A stretch of 64,000 nt of DNA. It comes from Portunus trituberculatus (lineage: Eukaryota > Arthropoda > Malacostraca > Decapoda > Portunidae). Location: positions 823,001-887,000 of the forward strand of contig NC_059303.1 in NCBI RefSeq assembly GCF_017591435.1, given 5' to 3'. Below are positions 39,822 through 49,041 of this stretch, in pieces; position 1 is the stretch's first letter; each line of letters begins with the position of its first letter. The notes under the pieces are model-generated. The model saw only the letters and a list, made by a program, of their open reading frames with translations, did not search any database and had not been told where the DNA came from. A program made the translations under genes and the position numbers.

Positions 39822-40585
39822 CAGTGAACTCCCAATTAACGCGAGGGTTACGTTCCCAGAGACATTGCATCATTCAATATCGCATTATTCAAACATAATT
39901 TACCCATAAGAACAATGGTAATAGCAGGGGGGGGATTACATTCCTGGCGACTGGGAAAGTCTGCCTATTTTAGGGATTTTGTTACTCAGACCTTAAAAAA
40001 AACTATTAATACATAACTAGATCATAGAAACTGTAAAAATACACATTCTTACACTCACCATCACTTTGTTGATGCATCTCTGGTCATCATCTGCTGAATC
40101 TTCACCCCACTCTCCCTCGCTCATGTCTTCTCCCTCTTCCTTCGGCTCCTCTTCTATGATTGTTTGGAAGAATTGATCTAGTGTGATATATTTGATCATC
40201 TTTTTTCTTCTGATCTAATATGATTTATAGCAGTTTAGTTCTGCCATCACTTCATGCAACTGTTACACTTCTGTTTACATTAGGATCCTTGGCCCCCAGT
40301 AAGTCTGATCCTTCCCTTATTTAATTAAGCAAGTGCTTCCTGTATGTCTTTTTAGTTAAAATTCTCTCTGGTTCTGGGATTTCTGATGCAGACCGTGCTT
40401 TTCATGCTTCTAATTCTGCTGTTCCCATCTTCTTCTCTAACAATTTGCATGGCATGATGTCATCGAGTCAAGTTAACCAACATTAAATCAAATAAATCGC
40501 GTTATTTAATCATATCTCCTTAAATATCAAGTTATGTTAAATCAAAATTGCCTTATTCAAACCTTCATTAATCAAAAGTTGACTG
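39822..40585 (-). mobile_element. Tigger-like remnant V
   Basis: The left end is TA + CAGTGAACTCCCAATTAACG (39820) and the right end is AAAAGTTGACTG + TA (to 40587), inverted with the same CAGT-[GC]-AACT start. The left TA is also the right flank of T1, so the two elements abut. The interior keeps a transposase C-terminal part on the minus strand. Confidence 0.7.
40017..40199 (-). pseudogene. V transposase C-terminal tail (acidic, PIP-like)
   Basis: The short minus frame reads KYITLDQFFQTIIEEEPKEE and then GEDMSEGEWGEDSADDDQ. ITLDQFF matches the hydrophobic-x-x-F-F half of a PCNA-interacting peptide, with Tyr where Gln is expected. Upstream on the same strand (40200-40450) weak coding-like sequence, for example SASEIPEPERILTKK, continues with stops. 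An acidic tail after the PIP-like motif is also seen in element W. It is not a host gene: it lies within TA-bounded inverted termini. Confidence 0.45.
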
Positions 40586-40726
40586 TACTTATCACAAAGG
40601 ATCCTGTAGTATAGAAAACTTATACTACTGTATTTTATTATTTTCTTGCATAAGAAACAAAAATTTTTTTTAAGAATGATGCATTTATTTGTGGGTTGTA
40701 GTGTGATGCACATTATGTTGGTACAG

Positions 40727-40836
40727 GTGGTGGGTGTTTGCAGCAATGATGCCTTAGGCTTGGTGACCAGCCTTGGGGCAGATGCTCTGGACTACACAGA
40801 CCCAGCCACCAAGGATGTGCTAAGAACTGATGGAAG
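40727..40836 (+). CDS. RTN4IP1: RTN4IP1-like oxidoreductase, exon a (internal)
   Basis: The 110-nt exon is preceded by TTGGTACAG and followed by GTCAGA. It encodes VVGVCSNDALGLVTSLGADA and LDYTDPATKDVLRTDGR. The GVCS-N-D-x-x-x-x-x-SLGAD-x-x-x-DY pattern is the nucleotide-binding Rossmann segment of zinc-independent MDR oxidoreductases, where the strand and following helix position the NADPH ribose/phosphate. It opens in phase 0 and ends with two bases of an Arg codon completed in the next exon (DG-R-FDLVI). RTN4IP1 is a mitochondrial enzyme linked to coenzyme Q metabolism. Upstream exons are not in the window. The intron after it is 942 bp. Confidence 0.82.
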
Positions 40837-41778
40837 GTCAGAAAGAATCTCCTGCTGTGGCTTGCTTAAAAAGTTCTTTACATTTGTTGATAACTTTTGT
40901 AATCTTTTTCTCTCAGCTCATTGGAGACTGATTATATTTAGTTTGAAGACATTTTGTAATTGTTGATGAAAGGTCTTGGTCACTACTTCACTAGTAGAGT
41001 TTACCATGTTGTGCCAATATTTGAAAAAAATAAGTAAATAAAATAAATAAAATAGTGACATATTATTTGGAACATGGGTTTGTAGGTAAAGCCATTGTGG
41101 TCCATGAAGACTTAAATGAAGATAAGTCATGAATTTAAAGCACTCAGTTGAAAGTGACACTACTAGTAATTGCTTGCCTGAATGGCAATGTTACTCGTAA
41201 ATCATCACATCATTGTCCTTTACAACTTTAATAGGCATGTATTTAGAGACCTTCCCTTATTTTACATTTTAATAATATAATATAATTTGAGGAATAAGGT
41301 AGCAAAATGGATTGCCATATTTCTGAGAACCTTCTTTATGTTATCTACCAGTAATTAAGTGTTAGGTAGGAGTTATTATGAGGAGTGACCCTCTCCTATA
41401 TATGTATCTATCACCAAAACACTCATGTGTGGCACTTTAGTGTGGGGAAGGCTTACCTCTAAGGGAATGTCATACCAGCAAATATCACCTGAAAAGATGT
41501 TTATAAGTATAAAACAGACATCTTGCTTCTTTTAAATCCTTAAGCATCTTTTAATCTTGGATTGCAAGTTATTTGTCATCTCTTGGCTAGTCACAGTTCT
41601 TGCTGCCTTTGTGAAATGTACACTGCAATTTTAACACATGAACTAGAAAGCATTGAAACTCTTGACTTACATCATGTGTGAGATCAAGTCAGCTATTAGA
41701 TGATAGTGCAGCTATGAGCAACATTAGTCCCTTTGCCAATAATAACTTTATTCACAATATTCATATCAAATCTCTTAG

Positions 41779-41926
41779 ATTTGATTTGGTCATCAATGCT
41801 GCTGGAGCTGATGATCTGGACTACCTGGATGCCCTAAGACCCTGGATGGGGTCCTCATTTGTCACACTTTCTCCACCACTGCTACGAAACATTGACAGTG
41901 ATGGGATGATACTGGGACTTTTGAAG
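41779..41926 (+). CDS. RTN4IP1: RTN4IP1-like oxidoreductase, exon b
   Basis: The 148-nt exon lies between TCTCTTAG and GTAATATC. It encodes FDLVINAAGADDLDYLDALR and then PWMGSSFVTLSPPLLRNIDS, DGMILGLLK. The human RTN4IP1 segment has the same order: a FD-x-x-L/I-x-N/D strand, a Gly-rich turn, a helix ending before a Trp, then YVTL-x-x-P-LL-x-N-x-D. The first base completes the Arg codon begun in exon a, which independently supports both splice sites. It ends in phase 0. The intron after it is 289 bp and has no repeat I recognise. Confidence 0.88.
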
Positions 41927-42215
41927 GTAATATCTAATCAATAATGTTTTTTTTTCACTAGTTTATTATGATATAGGGGCCACATGAAATAGGGAGAGAG
42001 TAAACCTTTACACATTCTTATCCTACCATCATTTAATGAATTTTTAACTTCAAAATATTGATTTTTTATTCACTTGTGCCAAAACTTTGATTCTTTTCTC
42101 TTTATGTACTTGAAATATTTAAGGATTGTTACTTTTTCTTTGCTGTGTGAAGGATGCAATTTAATCATATAAACTTTCTCTTTCTTACATTTAGATAATT
42201 TTCTCTTTCCCATAG

Positions 42216-42341
42216 AGTGTGAAGGAAGTAGTTTGCCGCAACACTTCATCTCTGTCTGAGGGCCGAGCCTATAAGTGGGCTTTCTACATGCCCAATCCAT
42301 GGGCTCTCAATCAGATTACTAAAATGTTATCAACATATAAG
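42216..42341 (+). CDS. RTN4IP1: RTN4IP1-like oxidoreductase, exon c
   Basis: The 126-nt exon starts after TTTCCCATAG and ends before GTGAGG; phase 0 at both sides. It encodes SVKEVVCRNTSSLSEGRAYK and WAFYMPNPWALNQITKMLST-YK. In the human protein the matching region has a Y-x-WAFFM motif followed by L-x-x-[IL]-x-x-L-[VM]-x-x-K before the last domain, so the YKWAFYMPN motif is the diagnostic match. The following intron is 8.1 kb and filled by nested transposons (U, T2, P, LINE-A, SINE, T3, Q). Confidence 0.88.
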
Positions 42342-42860
42342 GTGAGGTATCTGACTGACAGTATTTAAAAAAAGTATTTCAGCATAATATCTCTTCTGTG
42401 TATCTGATAATTTGTCATTCTATATCAGTGTACAAGGCTGACATTTCCCTTGAAAGTGAATCAATAAGACAAGATATATACATCTGAGCATATACAGTAA
42501 GTCCTCATTAAACGGTAGTTCTTTATTCAGTAAATTCACAGTTATGGTATTTGGAAATTACTACCCTCAATTCGATATACGGTAAGAAAAATTCACAGAT
42601 ATGGTATCTGCTCATGTCATCCGAGATGGCCCAGCACGGGGGAGCAGGGGTGATGACGTCATCCACGCCACACCTCCCCGCCACTCACAGTACTGACTTC
42701 AACTTGACCACCCTTGGAGCCTCTTATCTCTTCCTCTCCCCCCCCCTTTATTTTTGTTTTTAACTGCATTACTTATTACTTACATGCATTACTAATTAGA
42801 TGAATAAATGAAATATTAAAGGGTCTATTGTAAACACAAATATATTCATAATAATTATGG

Positions 42861-43759
42861 CAAACATTAAAAGCCTACTACCAGCGGCAAACCATGCAGC
42901 AACTGATAAAGGGCACAGATGGGCCTGGCAAGCCCACTATCAAAGAATGGTGGAAGTCGTATAACATCAAGCACACCTTAGATAACATCAAGTCATCTTG
43001 GGATGAAGTGAAGATGTCTACCATGAACTTGGCATGGAATAAAGTATGGCCAGAATGCGGGCATGACTTCCCAGGCTTTGCTGAAGACGACATCGATGCT
43101 ATCAGAAATGACATAGTAAATCTGTGCCATAGGGCTAGCTTCGATGAAGTTGATGATGATGATGATTAAGATCTTTTGGAAAGTCATGCTGAACCTCTCT
43201 CTCAAATTAATTTATAGAGCAAGACAAGGCATCACAGGAGACAGAAAAAGAGGTAGACAAGGAAGAAGAACCTGTGCGTGGCTTGGACATCAAAACTCTT
43301 AGAGAATGTCTCGGTGGTATCGAAAAAGCTCTGGAAACCCTGAAGGATTATGACCCAAATCCTGCCAGGATTAGCAAAGTGGCTCATGATGTAGAGAAAT
43401 GTGTCAAGATTTATCAAGAAATCTATGATGATAAAACAAGAAAAACCAAACAGTCCTCCATCTACTCGTTCTTCAACCCAGTCAGACATGCCGTCCCTGT
43501 CACACCTGCCGACCCTGCTACAGCTGGCCCTTCCACATCCGCTGCTGACAGTTTTACAGCTGGCCCTTCCTCCATATCCTCTTTCTTCAAAGCAGTGAAA
43601 TGTTCTGACTCTACTACAGCTTGCCCTTCCTCCATATCCTCTTTCTTCAAATCAGTGAAACATGCCAACCCTGCTACAGCTGACCCTTCCACATCTTCTT
43701 CTGACAGTGCAGACGACGATATCTTATCCTCGTCTGCACACTCAGCGGAAGATGAGTAA
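42861..43759 (+). pseudogene. U transposase C-terminal half with PIP-box tail (Tigger family)
   Basis: Frame 1 reads KAYYQRQTMQQLIKGTDGPG, PTIKEWWKSYNIKHTLDNIK, SWDEVKMSTMNLAWNKVWPE and CGHDFPGF. This is the [TS]-x-x-x-[WF]W-x-x-YNI ... W-x-x-V-x-x-ST-[ML]-N-x-x-W-x-K-[LV]-WP-[DE]-C sequence that closes the DDE domain of Tigger transposases. It stops at 43169 after DEVDDDDD. A frameshift around 43170-43215 leads to MRGLDIKTLRECLGGIEKAL (43274) and the tail KQSSIYSFFNPVRH. QSSIYSFF is a full PCNA-interacting peptide match, and SSISSFFKAVK and SSISSFFKSVK repeat it twice. It should not be read as a host gene. Confidence 0.82.
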
Positions 43760-44284
43760 GGGCTGAAATCCTTATTGTCCCATAGCCTCGGGAGGGACAT
43801 CATCTGATAGAATACATGGCGAGTGAAAGGTAAATAAAAATGTTTTGTTTATTTCTTCTGCACAGTACAGGCAACCCCCGCGTAACGAAGGGGTTACATT
43901 CTAAAAAAACCCGTCGTTAAGCGAAACTTCGTTAAGCGAACCAATCATAAGTTTAACCCCTGACTTGAACTTCCATTGAGAGTAAAAAAATAAGTACAGT
44001 GAAAGGTTTAATGAAAGTAAAAATTATGAAGTTAAACATTTAACCCTTTCCTTCCGGTGCTATTTTCCCGTTTGCTATGACGGCTAAAAATGGTAAACCT
44101 AGAAATTGTCAGAAGACTGTTTGAATACTAATAATTATTTTCTCTTTGTTATTCTGAATACAATGATGTACTTTGTAGCTCGATGTGACCTCTGAAAGTT
44201 CAGTTTATGCCTTATCAAGGATTCCTCCTCCTCCTGCTGTGTGATCCGTCTTTCAGAAACAGCCCAGAGAGCGATGACACCGCA

Positions 44285-44287
<3 letters not shown>

Positions 44288-44362
<75 letters not shown>
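44288..44362. repeat. (CA)n microsatellite
   Basis: About 75 bp of pure CA preceded by GCACGCG. LINE-A copy A11 begins directly after it in the orientation that puts CA on the sense strand. Confidence 0.98.
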
Positions 44363-44366
<4 letters not shown>

Positions 44367-46538
44367 CGATTCATACAAAGGAGACCGATTAAATTACAGA
44401 AAGGCTGATATTGAGAATCTCAAGAACTATTTTAAAAACGTAGACTGGGAAGAGATGGAAAACTCAGAGACAATGCAAGACAAATATAACTTATATTTGG
44501 AAAAATACAAATCAGGAGTCAGGGAATATGTCCCAAAATATAGACCAAAAGAAGAAGAAAAGAAAGATTGGTTTAATGCAAGGTGTGCTAGGGCAAAGGA
44601 GAAAAGAGATGGAGCATGGAAAAGGTGGAGGAGAAATAGGAATCCAACAAACAAGGAAAACTTCAAGGCAGCGAGAAATGAATATGTTAAGGTGAGGAAG
44701 GAAGAGGAAAAGAATTTCGAAAAAGATATTGTCGAAAAATGTAAGGAGCAACCAAAATTGTTCTATAAATTCATAAATGGAAAAATTAGGCAAAAAGAAA
44801 CAATACAAAGGTTAAAAGGAGAGAACGGGATGGTGGAAGACCCAAAAAGTATGGCAGAACTATTAAATAAAAAATTCCAGGAGGTCTTTACTAAAGAATC
44901 CAAATTTGAGAGGCCACAGGGTAATAGAGAGACAATCTATATGAAAGAGATTAAAGTAACCAAGCTTGAAATAAAAGAGTTAATGAAGGAACTGGATGAA
45001 GAGAAGGCAATGGGACCGGATGAAGTCTCAGGCAGAATACTGAAAGAATGTAGGGAAAAACTAGCAAGTCCTATATACAACATCATAAAATGCTCAATAG
45101 AAAATGGAACAGTGCCAGTAGAATGGAAAAGAGCTGAGGTGGTTCCCATATATAAGAGTGGAAGGAAGGAAGAACCTTTAAATTACAGAGCGGTATCACT
45201 AACTAGTGTAATATGCAAGATGTGTGAAAGAATAATAAAGAAACAATGGATCGAGTTCCTTGAAGACAACAAATTAATATAAAATAGCCAATTTGGTTTT
45301 AGAAAAGGACGGTCTTGTGTAACTAATTTATTGAGTTTCTATTCTAGAATAGTTGATAGAGTACAAGAAAGAGAGGGATGGGTTGACTGCATCTACTTGG
45401 ATTTAAAAAAGGCGTTTGACAAAGTGCCACACGCAAGATTACTGTGGAAGTTAGAGGAGAAGGGTGGCTTAAAAGGAAGCACATTGAGATGGATAGAAAA
45501 TTATGTGAGGGGGAGAGAAATAAGGACGGTAGTTAAAGATATGAAGTCCAAGTGGAGAGCAGTAGAAAGCGGAGTGCCACAGGGGTCAGTATTGGCACCA
45601 ATACTTTTCCTCATTTATATTAACGACATGCCAGAAGGAGTGAACAGCTACATAAATTTGTTTGCGGATGATACGAAACTGTGCAGAGTTATAAAGCAAA
45701 AGGAGGATTGTGAAATACTGCAAGAAGACCTAAATAAGATCTGGGAATGGAGTAAGAAGTGAGAAATGGAATTCAATGTGAACAAAAGCCATGTCATGGA
45801 AATGGGAAAGAGTGAAAGACGACCTGTGGGAATCTATAAGATGGGAGATGGTGTAGAACTGGAGAAAGTCAAAAAGGAAAAGGACTTAGGAGTGACGATG
45901 GAAGAAAACAATCAACCAGTAAGCCATATTGATAGAATTTTTAGAGAAACATAATTTGCTGAGGAATATTGGAGTAGCATTTCACTACATGGACAAAGAA
46001 ATGATGAAGAAATTGATAAATACTATAATAAGACCTGGATTGGAATATGCAGGAGTAGTGTGGACCCCTCATAAAAAGAAACACATAAGAAAATTGGAGA
46101 GGCTACAAAAAATGGCTACAAGAATGGTCCCATAACTTGAAGGGATGACATATGAGGAGAGACTAAAGGCTATGGATCTACCAACCCTGGAACAAAGAAG
46201 GGAGAGAGGAGACCTGATACAAGTTTATAAATTGATCAACGGAATGGACCAAGTGGATAATGAGAAACTGATCTTGAGAGAAGAATATGACATCCGAAGC
46301 ACAAGATCGCATAGTAAAAAGCTGAGAAAGGCAAGATGTCTGAAAGATATTAAAAAATATAGTTTCCCGCAGAGATGTATTGAGACGTGGAACAGTTTAG
46401 ATGAAGAAGTAGTGTCTGCAAAGAGTGTGCACACTTTTAAAGTAAGATTGGATAAGTGTAGATATGGAGACGGGGCCACACGAGCATAAAGCCCAGGCCC
46501 TGTAAAACTATAACTAGGTAAATATAACTAGGTAAATA
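44363..46538 (+). mobile_element. LINE-A copy A11 (subfamily II), plus strand, 5'-truncated
   Basis: It starts inside the endonuclease coding region at TTCATACAAAGGAGACCG, right after (CA)n, and runs to the 3' terminus: two AACTAGGTAAATA repeats after CAGGCCCTGTAAAACTA, then (CA)n (46537-46560). With A12 and A13 it is the only plus-strand LINE-A here, and it lies next to CA on the plus strand. Confidence 0.92.
44375..46489 (+). pseudogene. LINE-A ORF2 in copy A11 (reverse transcriptase and C-terminus)
   Basis: The open frame 44455-45282 has 275 residues: MENSETMQDKYNLYLEKYKS, KEEEKKDWFNARCARAKEKR, MAELLNKKFQEVFTKESKFE, KEIKELMKELDEEKAMGPDE and VPVEWKRAEVVPIYKSGRK. It ends at a stop (TAA for the Ser/Leu codon) just before NSQFGFRKGRSC. 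It resumes at 45331-45762 with FYSRIVDRVQEREGWVDCIY, AFDKVPHARLLWKLEEKGG, ESGVPQGSVLAPILFLIYIN and LFADDTKLCRV. TGA for Trp at 45760 interrupts KKWEMEFN. Later breaks fall at 45955 and 46136. The C-terminus (46145-46489) is open and ends DGATRA. There are few lesions, so this is a relatively young copy. Confidence 0.9.
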
Positions 46539-46560
46539 CACACACACACACACACACACA

Positions 46561-46945
46561 TATGAGGAGAGACTAAAGGCTATGGATCTATCAACCTTGG
46601 AACAAAGAAGGGAGAGAGGAGACCTGATACAAGTCTATAAATTGATCAACGGAATGGACCAAGTGGATAATGAGAAACTGATCCTAAGAGAAGAATATGA
46701 CACCCGAAGCACAAGATCGCATAGTAAAAAGCTGAGAAAGGGAAGATGTCTGAGAGATATTAAAAAATATAGTTTCCCGCAGAGATGTATTGAGACGTGG
46801 AACAGTTTAGATGAAGAAGTAGTGTCTGCAAAGAGTGTGCACACTTTTAAAGTAAGATTGGATAAGTGAAGATATGGAGACGAGGCCACACGAGCATAAA
46901 GCCCAGGCCCTGTAAAACTACAACTAGGTAAATACAACTAGGTAA

Positions 46946-46948
<3 letters not shown>
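46561..46948 (+). mobile_element. LINE-A fragment A12
   Basis: It begins exactly at (CA)n-TATGAGGAGAGACTAAAGG and carries the last ~105 ORF2 codons, the two AACTAGGTAAATA repeats and a CA tail. A13 has the same start point. The last ORF2 codons have TGA in place of the Cys codon (GATAAGTGAAGATATGG). Confidence 0.92.

Positions 46949-47008
<60 letters not shown>
46949..47008. repeat. (CA)n microsatellite between A12 and A13
   Basis: About 60 bp of pure CA forming the tail of A12 and the junction to A13. Confidence 0.98.
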
Positions 47009-47011
<3 letters not shown>

Positions 47012-47203
47012 GAGGAGAGACTAAAGGCTATGGATCTACCAACCTTGGAACAAAGAAGGGAGAGAGGAGACCTGATACAAGTCTATAAATTGATCAACGG
47101 AATGGACCAAGTGGATAATGAGAAACTGATCCTAAGAGAAGAATATGACACCCGAAGCACAAGATCGCATAGTAAAAAGCTGAGAAAGGGAAGATGTCTG
47201 AGA
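47009..47203 (+). mobile_element. LINE-A fragment A13, lacking its 3' end
   Basis: It has the same 5' breakpoint as A12 (TATGAGGAGAGAC). After GGAAGATGTCTGAGAG it changes directly into the tRNA part of a SINE. In A12 the same point reads CTGAGAGATATTAAA, so AGAG is shared at the junction. Confidence 0.92.
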
Positions 47204-47473
47204 GCGCTGGCTTCACAAGCCAGAGGACCAGGGTTCGATTCCCCGGCCGGGTGGAGATATTTGGGTGTGTCTCCTTTCACGTGTAGCCCCTGTTCACCTA
47301 GCAGTGAGTAGGTACGGGATGTAAATCGAGGAGTTGTGACCTTGTTGTCCCGGTGTGTGGTGTGTGCCTGGTCTCAGGCCTATCCCAAGATCGGAAATAA
47401 TGAGCTCTGAGCTCGTTCCGTAGGGTAACGTCTGGCTTTCTCGTCAGAGACTGCAGCAGATCAAACAGTGAAA
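47204..47473 (+). mobile_element. tRNA-Val-derived SINE, copy 2 (5' part of tRNA head missing)
   Basis: It starts in the tRNA anticodon arm (GCGCTGGCTTCACAAGCC, anticodon CAC). The B box GGTTCGATTCC is at 47232-47242, and the body is colinear with copy 1 (GTGAGTAGGTACGGGATG, AATAATGAGCTCTGAGCTCG). It ends CAAACAGTGAAACACACAC. The A box is missing, so internal transcription is unlikely. Confidence 0.9.
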
Positions 47474-47483
47474 CACACACACA

Positions 47484-47577
<94 letters not shown>

Positions 47578-47662
47578 ATCTTGGGAAATTGTACACTTCA
47601 ATGAGAGAGAGAGAGAGAGATAGATTTCATCCCTTTTCATATTAAGTTTCAGGCAAATAACA

Positions 47663-47735
<73 letters not shown>
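47474..47735. repeat. CA, CT and GA microsatellite cluster
   Basis: (CA)n 47472-47486, (CT)n 47486-47579 with two interruptions, (GA)n 47603-47620, then (CT)n 47665-47735. The intervening 47621-47664 is unremarkable. Open frames across it (Arg-Glu repeats) are artefacts. Confidence 0.97.
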
Positions 47736-47740
<5 letters not shown>

Positions 47741-47753
47741 GACAAGTTACCTT

Positions 47754-47942
47754 CTACCATTTTATTATAAAATCGAAGATAATGAAAAAATTAACATGAA
47801 AGAATGATAGGTAATATTTTTTTTCACTTTCCGAGTCCTCACTAATGTCTTCACTTTCTTCAGTTTCTTCTTCTAAATATTCACTGTCACTGTCTTCAAA
47901 CTCAGAAGCACTGCTAAATACATATGTTCTGTCCTGCTCCAT
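47754..47942 (-). pseudogene. P transposase acidic N-terminus, fragment (piggyBac-like)
   Basis: From the ATG at 47942: MEQDRTYVFSSASEFEDSDS, then EYLEEETEESEDISEDSESE and a stop after hydrophobic residues. An acidic, Ser-rich start of this kind, about 320 bp inside the terminal repeat and pointing inward, fits the N-terminus of piggyBac-family transposases. The DDD catalytic domain is absent, replaced by microsatellite and LINE insertions or deleted. The hydrophobic last ~20 residues are probably read-through into non-coding sequence. The assignment relies on the TTAA-flanked termini more than on the peptide. Confidence 0.45.
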
Positions 47943-48543
47943 GGTGAGTTATGATCCGAGATCCTTCGCTCTTATCAGGATGTCTCTTCGCACTTATCAT
48001 GGTGCTTTCCACCCGGCGGTCGCTGGGGTTGCCAAGTGTCGCCCGGAGAAAGGGAAAATAACTTAGTTACCGCTAAATTCCCAGATTTATAGTGACAACA
48101 CTACATGTGGAAACATGCCAGACACTTCCACTCACCATCTGACTCGAGAAACCGCGCTTGGAGCTCAAAATTGAGGCGCGAAAATTCTTGATTACGGGTA
48201 TGAACGCCGTCTCTACGGACGCATTGATGCAATTGTATATATACGATTGCCGGAAGGAAAGGGTTAAGCAGTTTTATTTAAGACTAAGTCATTATAATGT
48301 ACACTAATGTATGTATGTACGTAACTTTATAATGTTGATGATCTTAAATTTAAGAAGGAAGGGAGAGTGAAACGGGAAAGACACTAACCGGCAACCTGTG
48401 GAATGTAAACAAAGGGCGCATCATTGTATCACATACAAAATTTATGTACCACATTTCCACAAGGCTTTCCATTTTATCAATTGTAGTCACGAATTCAGGT
48501 GGTTCTTTTAGCTTGCAAGGAAGATACGGTCTCACCAGCCTTC

Positions 48544-48798
48544 TTAATAGAGTCTGCTGACTTGAAAATAGTAGAGACAGTAGATGGAGTCAAGATGGTG
48601 GCGAGCAATGCTATTAGTTTTCTCGCCTCTCTCGTGTCTGTAAATAATATCCAGCTTCACTTCGAGAGTAAGAGACTTCCTGGTCTTCTTAGCAACGCTA
48701 GGTGACATTGCAGGGCGTTTTTGTGGTAAGTTGAGCGAGGGAAGACGAGCTGCAGCTGACGCTGTTATTGTTTCAAACAGGGGCAATGAGTAGTGCAT
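48544..48798 (-). pseudogene. T2 transposase N-terminus (CENP-B-type helix-turn-helix)
   Basis: The best-preserved copy of this start: MSPSVAKKTRKSLTLEVKLD followed by IIYRHERGEKTNSIARHHLD. This covers helix 1, helix 2 and the turn of the CENP-B/pogo N-terminal DNA-binding domain. The frame then runs into non-coding sequence (SIYCLYYFQVSRLY) at a deletion point shared by T0, T1 and T3. All four copies are therefore products of one deletion derivative and not independent decays of full-length elements. The stop is at 48544. Confidence 0.7.
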
Positions 48799-49041
48799 GT
48801 TTTGTCCACGAGAGGCGCTGGTGTATTCAAAAGCCTGTCATCTTGCATGATATGGCGGGGCTTTCAAGCTTGGAAAAAATTACCTGGATAAAACTTCGTT
48901 AAAGCGAGTTTGGTGTTCATTAAATGAGCAGATGGTAGTAAAATGAAAACTTCGTTGTAGCAAAATTTCGTTGTGTGAACCTTTGTTAAACGGGGTTGCC
49001 TGTACTTTACATTTTTTTTTTTTTATGACGATTTTCATGTA

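Larger units (their letters stand above)
44044..48263 (-). mobile_element. piggyBac-like element P, filled with LINE and SINE insertions
   Basis: It is flanked by TTAA on both sides (44040-44043 and 48264-48267), with 14-bp perfect inverted termini CCCTTTCCTTCCGG / CCGGAAGGAAAGGG. Own sequence remains at both ends (44044-44287 and about 47735-48263). The middle is CA and CT microsatellites, plus-strand LINE-A copies A11-A13 and SINE copy 2. The interrupted host sequence is recognisable by comparison with T1 and T3 (AAACATTTA...GCAGTTTAA). Confidence 0.88.
43868..49002 (-). mobile_element. Tigger-like copy T2, host of piggyBac-like element P
   Basis: The left end is TA + CAGGCAACCCCCGCGTAACG (43866) and the right end is CGGGGTTGCCTG + TA (to 49004). 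Its own sequence is 43868-44043 plus 48264-49002, about 0.9 kb; element P fills the gap. Coding direction is minus, with the transposase start at 48798-48544. At 48536-48560 it shows the unoccupied site CCTTCTTAATAGAG, which is interrupted by a TTAA-type element in T0 and T3. Confidence 0.88.

Noticed and set aside
40646..40966. Single-exon 106-residue ORF as the RTN4IP1 coding unit
   Set aside because: Homology begins after TTGGTACAG and ends at the GT at 40837; the flanking residues are intronic, and joining to 41779 restores the expected codon.
42894..43759. Possible host gene with acidic and Ser/Pro-rich C-terminus between RTN4IP1 exons
   Set aside because: The sequence matches the C-terminal half of a Tigger transposase and lies inside TA-flanked inverted termini of element U.
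44135..44374. Open frame encoding a long Val-Cys repeat protein
   Set aside because: It is only the reverse reading of a (CA)n microsatellite; similar frames at 4865, 16344 and 58778 have the same origin.
47298..47579. Open frame with a long Arg-Glu repeat
   Set aside because: It is the (CT)n microsatellite read in reverse and continues into the SINE body.
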